A stretch of DNA of 64,000 nucleotides from Glandiceps talaboti (lineage: Eukaryota > Hemichordata > Enteropneusta > Spengelidae). The stretch covers positions 1,264,001 through 1,328,000 of the forward strand of contig NC_135563.1 of the NCBI RefSeq assembly GCF_964340395.1, given 5' to 3'. The position numbers and the translations under genes are program-made. This document shows positions 1 to 11,689 of the stretch, piece after piece (the stretch's first letter is position 1; each line of letters starts with the position of its first letter). The notes beneath the pieces are model-generated. The model was given only the letters and a program-made list of their open reading frames with translations. It made no database searches and was not told the DNA's origin.

Positions 1-320
1 TGCATATTTCAAACTCCACAACATTTGGTACGTCGACCATAATAAGCACACATGTCCTATCACGCTAGTTGGCGTAGTTGTAATTTTAAATGAGCAATTT
101 TCATTAATAATGATCTTCACTAATTAAGCAATATCTTAAGAATGCACATTTCTATGTAATTTGGCACATACATCAACCATGATAAAGCACACATAGCCTA
201 TAAAGCCTGGTATAGTTTTAGTTTAATGCCTAATTTCCAAAATTATTGATTTTCGGTAATTAGGTTATATCTTAAGCATGCCTACTTCAAATTTCATATA
301 TGAAGTTATATGAATCTTTT
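1..320. repeat. Satellite-like ~145-bp repeat units, diverged
   Basis: At least two diverged units are visible, each with an 'aatttggcacatacatcaac' block, a 'gtcctat' block and a 'ggtaattaggttatatctta' block. The same order of blocks recurs in a clear tandem array at 42239-42985 and, on the other strand, around 6780-7330 and 13310-13900. The segment stops where the Penelope-like relic begins. No coding potential is seen. Confidence 0.75.
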
Positions 321-429
321 TTTTTTGACGCAACTGTGTAGTTATCAGCCTAATGATGTTATGCAGCTTGGTCAGCTGACCACCCTAATGGAATCACTTG
401 ACAGTAGACTATCGTAAATAGGTATACAC

Positions 430-2170
430 GGTTGAGGGACGGCTGGCGTTCTCTAATTTCAATTGATTCTCGTATTTCCCAGGCCAATACTTGTCTTCTC
501 TGCCCAGGACCTTTGGCTTCCATGTTGTTATGGTGTGTCCTGTGTCTTTCATATGCTTCCCTACAGTTGTGAGAGAGAATTGTTGATGTTCTTTAAGATG
601 GATTCCAAATGATATGGCTGTCTCCCCAATATTGTCTGCATCACAGTCCGCACATTTCAGGTTATAAATGACTCCTGATGGTGTTGTGTGATATGTGTTG
701 ATATTGTATTTCTTGAAGATCTTACTATGGTTTTCTGATATATTGTGAACGTATGGAAGTAGAAAGGATATTGTTTTTGAGTGAGATGTAGTGCTGGTCG
801 GTTGGTTTGAGCGTGGTTGTGGAACTTGTGGTTAAGGTACTTACATTCAATGTTTATATCCACTGTCCTTGAGATCTATGGTTTTCTGATATATTGTGAA
901 CGTATGGAAGTAGAAAGGATATTGTTTTTGAGTGAGATGTAGTGCTGGTCGGTTGGTTTGAGCGTGGTTGTGGAACTTGTGGTTAAGGTACTTACATTCA
1001 ATGTTTATATCCACTGTCCTTGAGATCTGCATTTCGTGTTGTCTCACTCAACTTATCGTGCTGTTCCATGATGACTGAGTCCACACGACTGATCTTTTGT
1101 GTTGTAGGTAGTGGTTTGAGTCAAAGTTGAGATACTGGTCTGTATGTTTGGGGGTGTCTAGGAAGGACAGTTGTTTTATCCTGTTCAGCTGCCTCCATTG
1201 TGAATTTGATGTGTGGATCTGTATTGCGTTCTGTGAATTCGAGGACCTTAGTTTCGCTGGTGCTAATAAACGTATCGTCGATGTAACGGAACCAAACAGA
1301 GGAGAGTGTCTTGGTCTGCTCAAGGGCTTCTGTTCAAACATGTTTAGGTTGGCGACAATAGGGTACACTGGTGTGCAAATTGCTGCGCCATGGGTCTCTT
1401 GCTATTAAAACTTGTATGGGAAATATGTGGTGTTCAGACAAAATTGCAAGATCTCTATGATTAAGTCTACGTAGAGTTTGTCATGCCCTATAGTATAGTT
1501 ATTAGTTCTCTCTTGTACTTAGATGTTTTGTCCCCTTTGAATTTCCCGTAGGTGATGGTATCTGATAAAAGCTGTAATATTTTATGATGGTACTCACTCC
1601 ATGATTACGTTGGCTCTTCCCTTGTCAGCTGGTAAGATCATAATATCTTCCTCCTTACGGAGTGACTGTATCCTCCCGTGATGTCCGGCTTGGGTGTTTT
1701 GGCATTCCGAAGGCATTTTACCACATTCGCCCTCAAGTTGTCTTTATCGGTGGGGTTCGGTAGTGAAATGCAAACCTGTTCTGTCGTTGATGACATCAAG
1801 GTTCGCCCTTTGTTTTTCCTTCATGGTGTCAAAGATGGCGGTTCTTGTACGGTTTCGTCATCTTACTGCTCAAATTAACCTCTACATCTTCCACTTTATT
1901 TTTTAGATTCATTACCGTATATCCTGCTTGTCTAATGCCTACCTGCATTAGTTTCTGTTTTTCTGAGCGGATAACCTTGGTTGCTTTTTCGCCTTGTACT
2001 GTAGTCTTGGATTGAATGCCCTTTGGTATGACTAGGTTGTGGAAACATATCTATCAGGATAATATGAGTATTCATCCACTTAGTGATCTTTTTGCTGTTT
2101 GGTGTTTTCTACTGCATGTAGGGCTCTGAGGGCTTCTCACGGTTTCCATTTACATAATGTTGAACTTGCA
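430..2170 (-). pseudogene. Penelope-like element (PLE) reverse transcriptase/GIY-YIG relic
   Basis: Read on the minus strand, this segment keeps the order of a PLE polyprotein. Near 1640-1600 it reads as 'EEDIMILPADKGRANV', the conserved entry of the PLE reverse transcriptase. Near 1400-1330 it has 'PIVANLNMFEQK' (family form close to SPIVANLYMEHFEQK), and near 1190-1090 'LSFLDTPKHTDQYLNFDS' followed by 'HKRSV'. Near 680-560 it has 'GVIYNLKCADCDADNIGET' with 'GKHMKDTGHT', which corresponds to the C-terminal GIY-YIG nuclease region. Several stops and frameshifts break it, and the catalytic YxDD segment is not readable as one frame. A 151-bp internal duplication further disrupts it. Family assignment is from motif recognition; inactivity is seen directly. 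Confidence 0.85.
725..1026. repeat. 151-bp direct tandem duplication inside the PLE relic
   Basis: Positions 725-875 and 876-1026 are near-identical head-to-tail copies, starting 'ctatggttttctgatat' and ending 'actgtccttgagatct'. The duplicated stretch lies between the RT end and the GIY-YIG part. It duplicates about 50 codons in a relic that is already frameshifted, so it probably arose after inactivation. Confidence 0.9.
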
Positions 2171-2171
2171 G

Positions 2172-2825
2172 AAATATTCTCATAAATACTCACTGTTTCA
2201 CAGCTCAAAAGTTCTCTCCTGAGTCTATTTCATGTATATGGATTGACATTTGTCCTTGTTTCATGACTACTACTGTTACCAGTTGCTATGTATTTGTAGT
2301 TGGTAGGTCCATGGAGGTAGGAAGGGTGTCCTACCTCCATGCTGGGTCAAACTCGTGGATATTCACTCCAGACATGTAGCTAATATCTCACACCTATTTC
2401 CTTTGTCAACTCCACTTGTTAATCAAACCACTGCCAGAAGATCTAAATCTCAAAGGTCCATCAACATACCCCACATTTTCCTGTGTTGACATCCAGCCTT
2501 ATTGTGTTACTGGTTACTGATAGGCCAGTGAGAGTGTCAATCAACTTATCTTGATGCCAATTACACGAAGTGGTCCAACAAGAGCTAGAGAGGCCTTGCA
2601 CAATAGGTTAACAAGATATAACTAAATTATGTGTATGTGCTATGTTCAGGTCATCAGCCTGAATTTCGTATACTAATGTCATCCTTACCACTATTTCAGG
2701 ATGGATCTTTCGACAACATTGATATCGACACAAATATCCTCTATATCTCGTCATCATACAGCAGTAAGTGACACTTGCCATTCAGGACAATCTCATTCTC
2801 CCATAAGATAGACGTACACAAGAAA

Positions 2826-2827
<2 letters not shown>
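2172..2827. other. Unassigned interval
   Basis: No open reading frame with recognisable content, no inverted termini and no repeat shared with the rest of the window was found between the PLE relic and the (TA)n tract. An 11-bp phrase 'cctacctccat' appears inverted at 2310-2340 as a small hairpin. Confidence 0.4.

Positions 2828-2922
<95 letters not shown>
2828..2922. repeat. (TA)n microsatellite, about 95 bp
   Basis: This is an uninterrupted alternating TA tract. Open frames reading YIYIYI here are artefacts of the repeat. It can unpair or form a cruciform. Unlike the tracts near 29.9 kb and 48.6 kb, it has no hammerhead-like sequence beside it. Confidence 0.98.
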
Positions 2923-2923
<1 letters not shown>

Positions 2924-5340
2924 CAACACCATTAACAATGACTATACAACCATTTTTCCCCATATGTGTCACTGTGTTAATAATCCACATCACTGTGTTG
3001 CTATGGCACATCACAGAATTATACAAAACACACAACCAGAAGAAATCTATAATCCTTTTAAACTTGTCTTGATATTTAATAATTGTGTGCCGATGGTGAA
3101 AATAGTTTTTTGGCCTCACAAATATAATACGATACCTTTGGAATAGGTCAGATCTTGAATATTAACGTTGGGCATAATTTAAAGAAAAGAAATACTCCGT
3201 AATCAATTTTAAATTTGTAGAACTAATGATTGGTATGACAACAATGGACTCGATTAACCTTTTACAAGAAAATACTGATGCGGTCGTATATGTAACCATG
3301 TTGTAGTTGGAACATTGTATTATACTGGGTAGGATGAGTCGGGTGGTGAGTGATCGACTGTAATATAGTCAAACGACTTTGTAATAATTGCTTGATCGAA
3401 AAGTGCATTCTTGCGGGGTCAAAATCTCACAAGTGAGTATAATCTGGCTGAGGATTTACATTGGCAACATTCACAACAGTTAATTTAAATAGACCCACGG
3501 AGCAAATGACGAGGTTTGTCGATATTGCTGTCCAAAACCACAGTGTTTAGGTTTAATTTGTGGAGAAATGTGTATTAATCACAGCATCTCTATCTGGAAT
3601 GACACAGCCAATTGACAGCGACTGCGATCATACTTTTCAGCTTCCATAGTTGAAGTTAGGTGCACGAACTACAAGTAGATTCAACATGCTAATCAGTTCA
3701 AGTATCCCTATATGCTGTATTGTGGATAAAAATCAATTTAGTTTTGTTCGATACTAAAGTAGTCACAATGTATACTTACACTGAATGTGCTCGGTGTGTC
3801 ATACGTGTATGCTCTATACCATTGACCTTTCTACAATACCATACATATGAAACATAAGATTTTGACTATATATTTCATCTAATTAAAACGAAAGCAAGTG
3901 AGTTGACTGAAATAATTAATTTTCTTATACACTCTGTTACATCGAATACATCCTGATAGAGGCGACTGTTTAACACGATATGCGTGGATGACGTCAATTC
4001 AGATTTACCTGCCTGTAGTAATTTATTTCTAACACGATATTTTACATGATACCTGTCTTAATGGTCCATTCTCTTGCTATAAATGCCATGGTAACAATAC
4101 CACTATCCTACTGAATGTCTCACATATTCCTTAAATGTCCAAATTCGATTAGGATTAATATTTGTGTGAGAAAACAGTTGTCCGGCTGAGCAAGAGACAT
4201 ATTTCAACAAATTTGATTTGTTGAAATGTAATCTCTATTCTCGTGTACTGTGAAAGCCAGTGATTGAATAATCATTGACTATTAGCTTAAATCATTATTT
4301 GTGAAATTCGAGGATTCTACGAGACAACTAGTTCACAAGTAAACCCTAGGAGGATCAAGGCCTGGTGATTTGTCTAGTATTAAAGATCAGCCTAGCTCAG
4401 CGTTGATGACCACGATAATGTCGAACTTTGAGAGTGTTTAAACAATAATTTATAGACCTAATGAATCCGACTAACGACGGTTGCCAGTAGGATCTCCCGT
4501 CATATGGTGAGCAGTTTTGTTGACCACACTGTGTTCAAAAAGGAAATGTATATTTCATCTCTTAGTTTATGAAAGTCGTAGTAGAACATTGCGAAAATAC
4601 ATGCATCGTATTTTCGTCGTTCCATTATGTTTGTTTGAATATGATATGATTGGATAAAAGCTTTTCAACTGATGCAGAACAGCTACTCCAGATGTGCCAC
4701 TACAATCATCATCAAATTTACGAAAATTTATAAACCCAAGGGAACACGGGATTTTGTAGACCAACAAGATGGATAACTGACCTAAATGCATTACCGCAAC
4801 ATCCCCTGACCTTCTGTACTCCTTGATGCATTCTGACTTAAACATAGCAGCACGAGTTCAAAATTTGATTACCAACTGTTACTGCTAAATATACTTGTAC
4901 GACGAAGACAGATTTCCGGATTCGAAGTGGGTATATAAAAAAATGGAAAGAGAGAATATGGACAGCGAGACATTCCGAACATTTACCAGATGTTGATGCC
5001 GCAATGAGACCCCCATATACCTGACCCAGCCATTCGCACTAAAATGCCTTTTACTAAACCCATAAAAGAAGCAGTATGTGGTTAACTACAGTACTCAATC
5101 AGAGCATACATCATCTCACGTCGTTCAGACATGAATATAGTGTACATATACATGTATAGCAATTAGTTGAGGCAAATCCTGGATTCAAATGTCTCCAGAT
5201 AATGTATTTCGAAAACACAATCTGTACATCTTGAAGCAGTTGTTGTAAGTTACTTCATGATCATGACGCAAAGCATTCCTGCTCGTCACATTATTTTGAT
5301 CGTCATTTTACTATTACGATCACAGACTCACGACGATACA
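2923..5340. other. Non-coding interval, no recognised feature
   Basis: Only short chance frames occur here. A minus-strand frame at 4567-4845 (92 codons) has no motif I recognise. The only notable structure is a perfect 12-bp-arm hairpin at 4201-4227. I see no transposon termini. Confidence 0.4.
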
Positions 5341-5354
5341 CAGCTTCATACTCA

Positions 5355-5455
5355 ACACAGACAGACAGACAGACAGGCAGGCAGGCAGACAGACAGACAG
5401 ACACATTATGCAGAAGGACACATACATACATACATACATACATACATACGCATAC
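5355..5455. repeat. (ACAG/GCAG)n and (CATA)n microsatellites
   Basis: 5355-5402 is a tetranucleotide ACAG tract with an internal GCAG block. After a short spacer, 5420-5455 is a CATA tract. The reading frame of 145 codons that crosses them (5257-5694) is mostly repeat translation and is not called as a gene. Confidence 0.95.
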
Positions 5456-6779
5456 ATATAATTGTACGTCTAAATGTCAGGCATACAGATATTTTCTATA
5501 TTTTTTATTTTTTATTTTATCAAGGAGGCCCGACATTTGGAACATGTGAACATAGAAATAAGTCCACGTGTAGTGTTATTACCGTTGCAATTACAATGTA
5601 TCCTCCAAGGGCATGCAGTTCAAGACATTTTCTTATATTCACGTTCAGCTCTTGGATTTCTACACAAAGCGCTTCCTTTGTACTGTTTGATTAAATTTCC
5701 GTAGTTAAATACAAAGCAATAAAGGCCTTTAATCCAATCATTTACAACCTGAATACACGTATGCAGCATCCCAACATCAATTATTGGAATAAACATAGGC
5801 TATTATGTAAAAGGTCAACTACAGGACAGTTTTGTTTCCGCACAAAATGAAATTGTGTATTTCTTCAACTTATGATACTAAAATACATATGTTCCTTGAA
5901 CACATTCAATGTTCAAAGCAAGAATCTGAATACCTTGTTTTCTAGCTTGGATTTGTAAGTATAGTAAATTAGGACAGATGATGAAAAAATGTTCAACGCA
6001 ATATGGGCTTAGTACTAACAATGTGACGACATATATTTTATTCTACTCAATTAGTTGGATTACTCATCCCTCATTTATACAACGTCTGCTGTTGGTAATT
6101 ATCATATAAATCATAGCATACAGCTGGCTGGCTATACATAAAATCAAGAAGCTTGATCTTGCCGCTGTCACTCAGGATTGTTGAGGTTCCACTTCATCTG
6201 TGACAAATAAAATAACATCCATTAAAATTGGAATTGGGTTACAAAAGTCAACCGGAATAAAGAGATGTTAGTACATGTACAGCTCATGTTGGCAAACTGA
6301 GTTGAAATTATAACACAGGTTCGATGTGTGCATAGAATCTTGCATTCGCGGGAGTAAACATTACTCCCTCGAATTTTAAACGAGATGTACTTGTTTTCTT
6401 TCACACTTCACTGTTTGTGATGTTAATTTACGGGATGTTGAAATTTTTTTTTTCAATTAAACGTGCAAGCCTTATCCTGTTCACTCGATGAACGTCATTA
6501 TATTGTATACCTAGCAACAGAGTGAAAGTAGAGTACCGTCTTGCTACTTTGTGTACTTTTGTTTTATCCGGTATAGCGAGGAGGAAAATCGATCTTCATA
6601 CATTACGTATACATGTACGTTTGTTAATAAACACTCTGCCATCTCTGACATTTGTAATAACCATATTTATACTGGATGTTTGCCGTCAGGGCAAAACCAT
6701 AAATTTTGGGGTCTACACAGTGTACATACTTGTAATGCAAGATTCTGAGATACTATAGCTATTTGCGTAGCCCTTAATA
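5456..6779. other. Non-coding interval, no recognised feature
   Basis: Short frames at 5474-5704, 6222-6404 and 6522-6758 carry no domain or motif I recognise and have no splice or context support. No long direct or inverted repeats are evident. Confidence 0.4.
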
Positions 6780-7335
6780 GTAAATCAATTATATGAAACT
6801 GTATGAAATTTGAAGCTTGCATAGTTAACATGTTGCTTAATTATCAAAATATCATTACTTATGCAAGTTAACCATTAGGTTAACCATCAATACAGTAATA
6901 AATTATCTCAACTTTAAAGCTAACATTCTAAAGATATTGCTTATTTAGTTATAAAAATGATTATTTATGTAAATTAAACATAAAAACTACATCAAACATG
7001 TATGATTCATGGTGATGGATCAACCAAGTTAAACGAAGTTTGAAGTTTGCATTCTTAAGATATAGCCTAATTACCGAAAACCATTAGTTATGCAAATTAC
7101 TCATTAAAGTTATAAACTATGCCAACAAGCTTTAGAGGATGTGTGTTCCGAATTTGAAGCGTGAATTATGAAGATATAGCTTAATTACTGTTAATTATTC
7201 AAGTTACTCATTAAGAATAAAAGCTATGTCAACAAACTTCATAGGACAAGTGCGCATTGTTTTGGTCGATATATGTACCAAATTATATGAAATTTGTAGT
7301 TTGCATTCTTAATATAAAGCCTAAGGGGAGAACCA
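6780..7335. repeat. ~145-bp repeat family, array in inverse orientation
   Basis: Blocks such as 'aaatttgaagcttgcat', 'agatatagcctaattaccg' and 'atgcaaattactcatta' recur about every 130-170 bp. They are the reverse complement of the units at 42239-42985. The array ends at 'gcctaaggggagaaccattt', and a related end sequence is seen inverted near 10040-10105. Confidence 0.8.
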
Positions 7336-7468
7336 TTTGATTTCTAGGGGCAGTAGAAATTTTTTTTTTCTGTTGTCAGTCCTGCATCAAATTATGTTTT
7401 CCATTTGCAAAAGCAATGCAATTTTATTTCTCGGTTTACCAATTTTGTAATGTGCTGTTCATAACAAG

Positions 7469-8706
7469 CAGGGAACTTTGCACACCCCTGTAACATTCAC
7501 ATGCCTATGACAGGGTTGTGCACATAGCTGTACTAGCTCAGTGGAGCCACGGGGGCTGTACCAGCTATGTGTACAATATCCCTGTAACAGCTCTGGCCAG
7601 CACACTAGGTGTAACATACCTAAATTTGACAGATGTGTAATTGGTATGCCAAGACCAATGTAAGTTGGATGTGAAAAATAGTAAATTAAATGCAGCATTG
7701 GTTTTTTAATACAACATCCATGTACAAGAGCTTTTCCATACAGCCATGTACCAGCTATGTTAGCATAGCTGTAACACAGGTATTTCCCACAGCCATGTAC
7801 CAGCTATTTTAGCATAGCTGTAACATGTACGAGCTATGTGAGTAATGCTAGTCAGATATGAACAAAGGGGTTGCTACAGGGTATTATTCCACCATAGCTG
7901 TTACATGTATGTGCACAACTGTGTGCTAGGTATGCACTACACAGCTATGGTACTCGGGTACATTACGATCTGTGATTGTGTATAAAAACAATGATATGAT
8001 TAAAAGGTAAGATAGCATCTCCCAAACACTATGGCATTAACACCAGTACTTCACTACATAATATTCTTTTGAATGCTAGTGACATTTTTTCTGTATGCTA
8101 AATTTGGTGATGACGTCATCATTTAAATGTCAAAAACTGCACGTTTTAGAACTATCAAAATCGGGAGGACAAAGACTCCAGAAATTGCCGAATTGAGACA
8201 TTATATATTATTTTCGATTGTTGTGCTACAATATCTAGGTAAAAAGGAATTTCTAAATTAATCATTTTTCATTGTATGACTAATTATCTGTATTTTTTTT
8301 TAGCTATATTTGCATAACACTGGTAACTTCAACATCAGATTTACTAAAAAATGATTAATTTAGAAGTTTCTTTCTACAAAAAAGCATGCAACTAGCATTC
8401 AAAAGAATATTATGTAGTGAAGTACTGGTGTTAATGTCATAGTGTTTGGGAGATGCTATCTTACCTTTTATCCATATCATTGTTTTTATACACAATCACA
8501 GACCGTAATGTACCCGAGTACTGAGATGTGCAAAACAGTCATGGCACAGAGGCGGTATTTCACATCCATTCAACAGGCTAATTTTTCACAAGCATGTACT
8601 GGGGCTGAGGAAAAATATACCATGTGACGGGGATGTGAGGCACACAGCTGGTACATAGCTGTGCTCTTCTTCCTAGCACTCATCCTAGGATGTGCAAGGT
8701 TCCCTG
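7469..8706. mobile_element. Foldback element with nested inverted repeats, non-autonomous
   Basis: The outer ends are CAGGGAACTTTGCACA at 7469-7484 and its near-perfect reverse complement at 8691-8706. Inside are perfect or near-perfect 130-bp arms, 7951-8080 and 8391-8520, and a shorter inner pair around 8250-8272 and 8341-8366. Between the outer ends and the main arms lie many copies of an 'acagctatgt / acatagctgt' phrase in both orientations. There is no transposase frame. The CAGGG terminus resembles hAT ends, but no matching 8-bp target duplication flanks it ('ataacaag' against 'tatatacc'), so the superfamily is open. Confidence 0.75.
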
Positions 8707-8835
8707 TATATACCTACATGTCACTGGTTCACAACTAACTTGTTCTGTGTAAGTAGCAATAAGTAGCAGTTAACAATCCATGCTTCTATTTAAGATAGAT
8801 GATAGCTGGTAAAAATCCATGAGAAGTTGACTTAT

Positions 8836-9026
8836 CACTTGGCTAACTGACATTTAAACCAATTTATTATTGACAAACAAAATAATCAAATTTGAACCCA
8901 CCTTGGAAAATGCTTCCACTTATTAACAAACTTGATCTAACAACCCACAGTTGGTTATATGGTAAACGCAATATAATACACTTATTCAACATTGATAGTG
9001 TTAGGAATCCCCTCCCCTTTATTACT
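8836..9026. repeat. Left ~190-bp direct repeat flanking a PLE relic
   Basis: Starts 'cacttggctaactgac' and matches 9755-9943 in the same orientation, with moderate divergence and small indels. Together the two copies bracket PLE-like coding sequence and a hammerhead-like motif. This is how PLE 'pseudo-LTRs' are arranged, although a simple duplication cannot be excluded. Confidence 0.7.
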
Positions 9027-9099
9027 AACGGCCCTTTTCAGGGCTACCATATCCTCCAAAAAGAGAACTACCAAACCACTAAACTATAGTTTCAACAAT

Positions 9100-9520
9100 T
9101 AAAGTCTTGAGAATAATCTCCCGATATGGATAGAAGAAAGTTTTCAAGACGAAAACATGAAACACAAATTCTTCATAAACAATTGACACAAAGAGGATAC
9201 AACAAATAAGAAGTGATTAGCTCGTTAGGTAGATTATGAGAATAGGGAGACTTATCTCCAAAATCGGACGCCAACTCAAGAGATTCCTCTAGTCTTCAAA
9301 ACAACATATATAGTCCCAACATCAAAGCGTCTAAACTAAAAGACGCTTAAACAAAACATTGGAAATTGCTCGAAAATAATATAACTTTGAACCAACTCTA
9401 CCCGACAAAACCAATCATAGCACAGAAAAGAACGAAACAAAAATCTTAAAGACATACTTGTCACAACTAAACTGAAGTCATCTACCTCTAAAAGCAAGGC
9501 TGAAAATAGCCTTGCTGGCC
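9100..9520 (+). pseudogene. PLE-type reverse transcriptase C-terminal relic
   Basis: Across frameshifts the plus strand reads 'EESFQDENMKHKFFIN', then 'RGYNK', then 'LVFKTTYIVPTSKRLN', then 'YPTKPIIAQKRTK'. This order (FIxxLxxRGY, P(L/V)VFxxTYxP, KPIIAYKRxKNLxD) is the thumb and connection region of PLE RTs. Many in-frame stops show it is dead. It lies between the two ~190-bp direct repeats at 8836-9026 and 9755-9943. Confidence 0.65.
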
Positions 9521-9618
9521 ATAATGTGATTGGAATACAAGCATCTCTGCTTGATGAATAATATTAAATTTTAAGCCAAACAAATGCGAGAACGCTGTCT
9601 TGTTAGACACAACTGCGA

Positions 9619-9653
9619 CTGATGAAGGACCCCAACAGCCGGTCCCAAACGTC
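9619..9653 (+). ncRNA. Hammerhead-ribozyme-like motif, degenerate
   Basis: CTGATGA (9619-9625) is followed by a 5-bp stem II, GGACC (9627-9631) with GGTCC (9641-9645), then CAAA in place of GAAA and the sequence CGTC. The G12-to-C change should abolish catalysis. Stem I support is weak (A-U and G-U only). The same layout occurs at 38776-38815 and 45865-45902. Its position just before the right direct repeat of a PLE relic fits the known association of hammerheads with PLEs. Confidence 0.5.
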
Positions 9654-9754
9654 TTAAAAGAGGGGTCAACTAGGTATCAATCAGGGGATTTATCGCCAAT
9701 GTCTTTCCTGCTAACCTACCATAATACCAGGGTCAATAACATTGACAAACCGGT

Positions 9755-9943
9755 CACTTGGCTAACTGACCTTAAACCAATTTAGTATACCAATTTAACA
9801 AAATGATCAAGTTGAACCAGCTTTGGAAAATGCTACCTTTTATTAACAAACTTCAATTAACAACCCTGTGGTTATATGGTAAACACAATGTCATACACTT
9901 ATATAATATTGTTGGTGTTCGTAGTCCCCTTCCTTTTATTACC
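9755..9943. repeat. Right ~190-bp direct repeat flanking the PLE relic
   Basis: Partner of 8836-9026 in the same orientation. Both copies contain 'ttggaaaatgct', 'attaacaaactt' and 'ggttatatggtaaac'. Just beyond it, 9950-10105 is a T- and C-rich end sequence related in inverse orientation to 7322-7370. Confidence 0.7.
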
Positions 9944-10310
9944 GCCAAAGATAGCTGATTTCAGGACATCACAACAATTTTTTTTCTCATTACAGCTATT
10001 ATGGGATCAAACTATTTTTTTCCTTCACCTGCCGACAAATTTTTTTCTTCTCAAAATCCTCCTCCCCCCCCTAGAAATCAAATGGTCCACCCCTAATTAG
10101 GCTTAAATGGCATACACTGGAAGTTGATATGGCTAAGAAGAAGAGGACAGCTGAACGTCTGTAGCACACCACTAAGTTATTAGCACATCACTAGATTTTC
10201 CAAGAAGAATGCAGAAATGTTAGCCGCAAAAGAAAGTGAAGAAGGAATATTACTCAAATTTAATGACTTGGATAAGAAGGATAACAGATCACCATTTCGC
10301 ATGTTTTAAA

Positions 10311-10492
10311 GCTTATCTGGCAAGAAGCAATAGACATTTCTCTCTATTCATATCTGTCAAGGAGCACAGTGAGCAATTCAGTCGCTATGTCATATTGTCA
10401 AGCTTATCTGGCAAGCAGCAACAGAAATTTATCCCTAATCATATCTGTCAAGGAGCTCAGTGAGCAATTCACTCGCAAAAGAACAACGATAC
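10311..10492. repeat. 91-bp direct tandem duplication
   Basis: 'gcttatctggcaag' begins at 10311 and again at 10402, and the two copies stay alignable to 'gagcaattcactcgc'. The frames at 10236-10463 and 10369-10623 owe their similarity to this duplication. I do not recognise a protein in them. Confidence 0.85.
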
Positions 10493-10651
10493 GCTCAAAC
10501 CTGGATACTGTAGATACGCCAAATTTCAATTATCTGGCAACCGCTACTTCAGCAACATTTTTTTTCATTCTGGTCACTTTATTGTACTTAATGGCCATCG
10601 GCCCAAAATACAAAGAAAATTAGTACATAGTCAGACAAAAACGTCACAATC

Positions 10652-11689
10652 TCAGCAAATAGTGTTTGCTTCTTTTCTCAAAGATAGTGCATGATAAAGA
10701 AAAAGAGCAAGTTTTTGGATTGTATCACTGTCTTCAGAACGCATGATTTCAATGAATTTTGTATAGGAAGGAGGAGAGTAAAAGTAATGTGGTATGTACT
10801 TATTCCGGTATTGATTGAAAAATGCACATTTAAGTAGGAAATGAAATTCGTCCTCGACCTCATGAAGGTCACAGAGAGTACATATTCTGTCATCACGGTG
10901 TACATTATTTCTCCTCCCCAATTCAATTTGTAGCCAATGTGCTGAACACCTAAAGCGTGCAACCATCATGCGATGTTGGCCAAACTTGATTTCAGACAAG
11001 TACTTTTCACGGTGTAATGACAATTTAAAATTTCTGTAATGTAAAAGTTTATCAAAAGTTGATACATCACTCTGCCATTTCAAAAATAAAAATATTTTAA
11101 ATCTACTTACAAAAGTATTTACAAATAAATCAATGTTTTCAACATGTTGCGCATTCCAAACATCTTTCAGGTTACAGATTTCTAGTAAACTTTTAATTTC
11201 TCTAACCCAAGTACCCCTAGTACGTACACCAGAGTTCTCTATCTGAAGGAGCATGTCGTAACATTTCCTGGGATATCTTTGACTTGGCATGTTTAAAAGT
11301 TTCGCCCAGTATTTGATACATCTTTTTGCTGTTAACAAATAAATAGGGTATCTTCCACAATCCCCTAGTACAGCGCAGTTCGGGGCACTTTTTGATACGC
11401 CAAGAAACATTCTACATGCCAACAGCTGCACCCTTTCCAATAATACATAACTCTGGAAACCCCAGATTTCAGAACCATATGTTAAAATTGGTACAATGAA
11501 AGTGTCAAAAATTTTAAAGAATGTTTTACATGACAATGTTCCTACTTTTCCACACTTACGCCACATGTACATAAATGATTTTCTACCTTGTTGTGAAAGT
11601 ATTTTTGTCGCATAAGACCACTTCAAACGACAGGAGAAAAGAACCCCTAAATACTTGTAATACGATACAACATTATCTGCCTTTCAACG
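10652..11689 (-). pseudogene. 5'-truncated non-LTR retrotransposon ORF2, C-terminal part
   Basis: This is a long open frame without a natural start. It begins at a stop near 11689 and opens with 'YYKYLGVLFS', the conserved palm/thumb motif of LINE reverse transcriptases. Next come 'IVPILTYGSEIWGF' and a region ending in 'ICTLCDLHEVEDEFHFLLKC'. The latter is the CxxC...HFLLxC zinc-knuckle-like tail common to CR1/Jockey/Nimb-group elements. The frame is intact for about 345 codons, so the copy is fairly young, but the endonuclease and catalytic RT core are absent. It abuts an oppositely oriented LINE relic at about 11690. Confidence 0.88.

Noticed and set aside
2741-3119. Frames rich in Tyr-Ile on the minus strand
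   Set aside because: They are translations of the (TA)n tract; the non-repeat parts have no motif.
4201-4227. Perfect 12-bp-arm hairpin as a terminator or microRNA precursor
   Set aside because: Too short for a microRNA precursor, and factor-independent terminators do not apply in this context.
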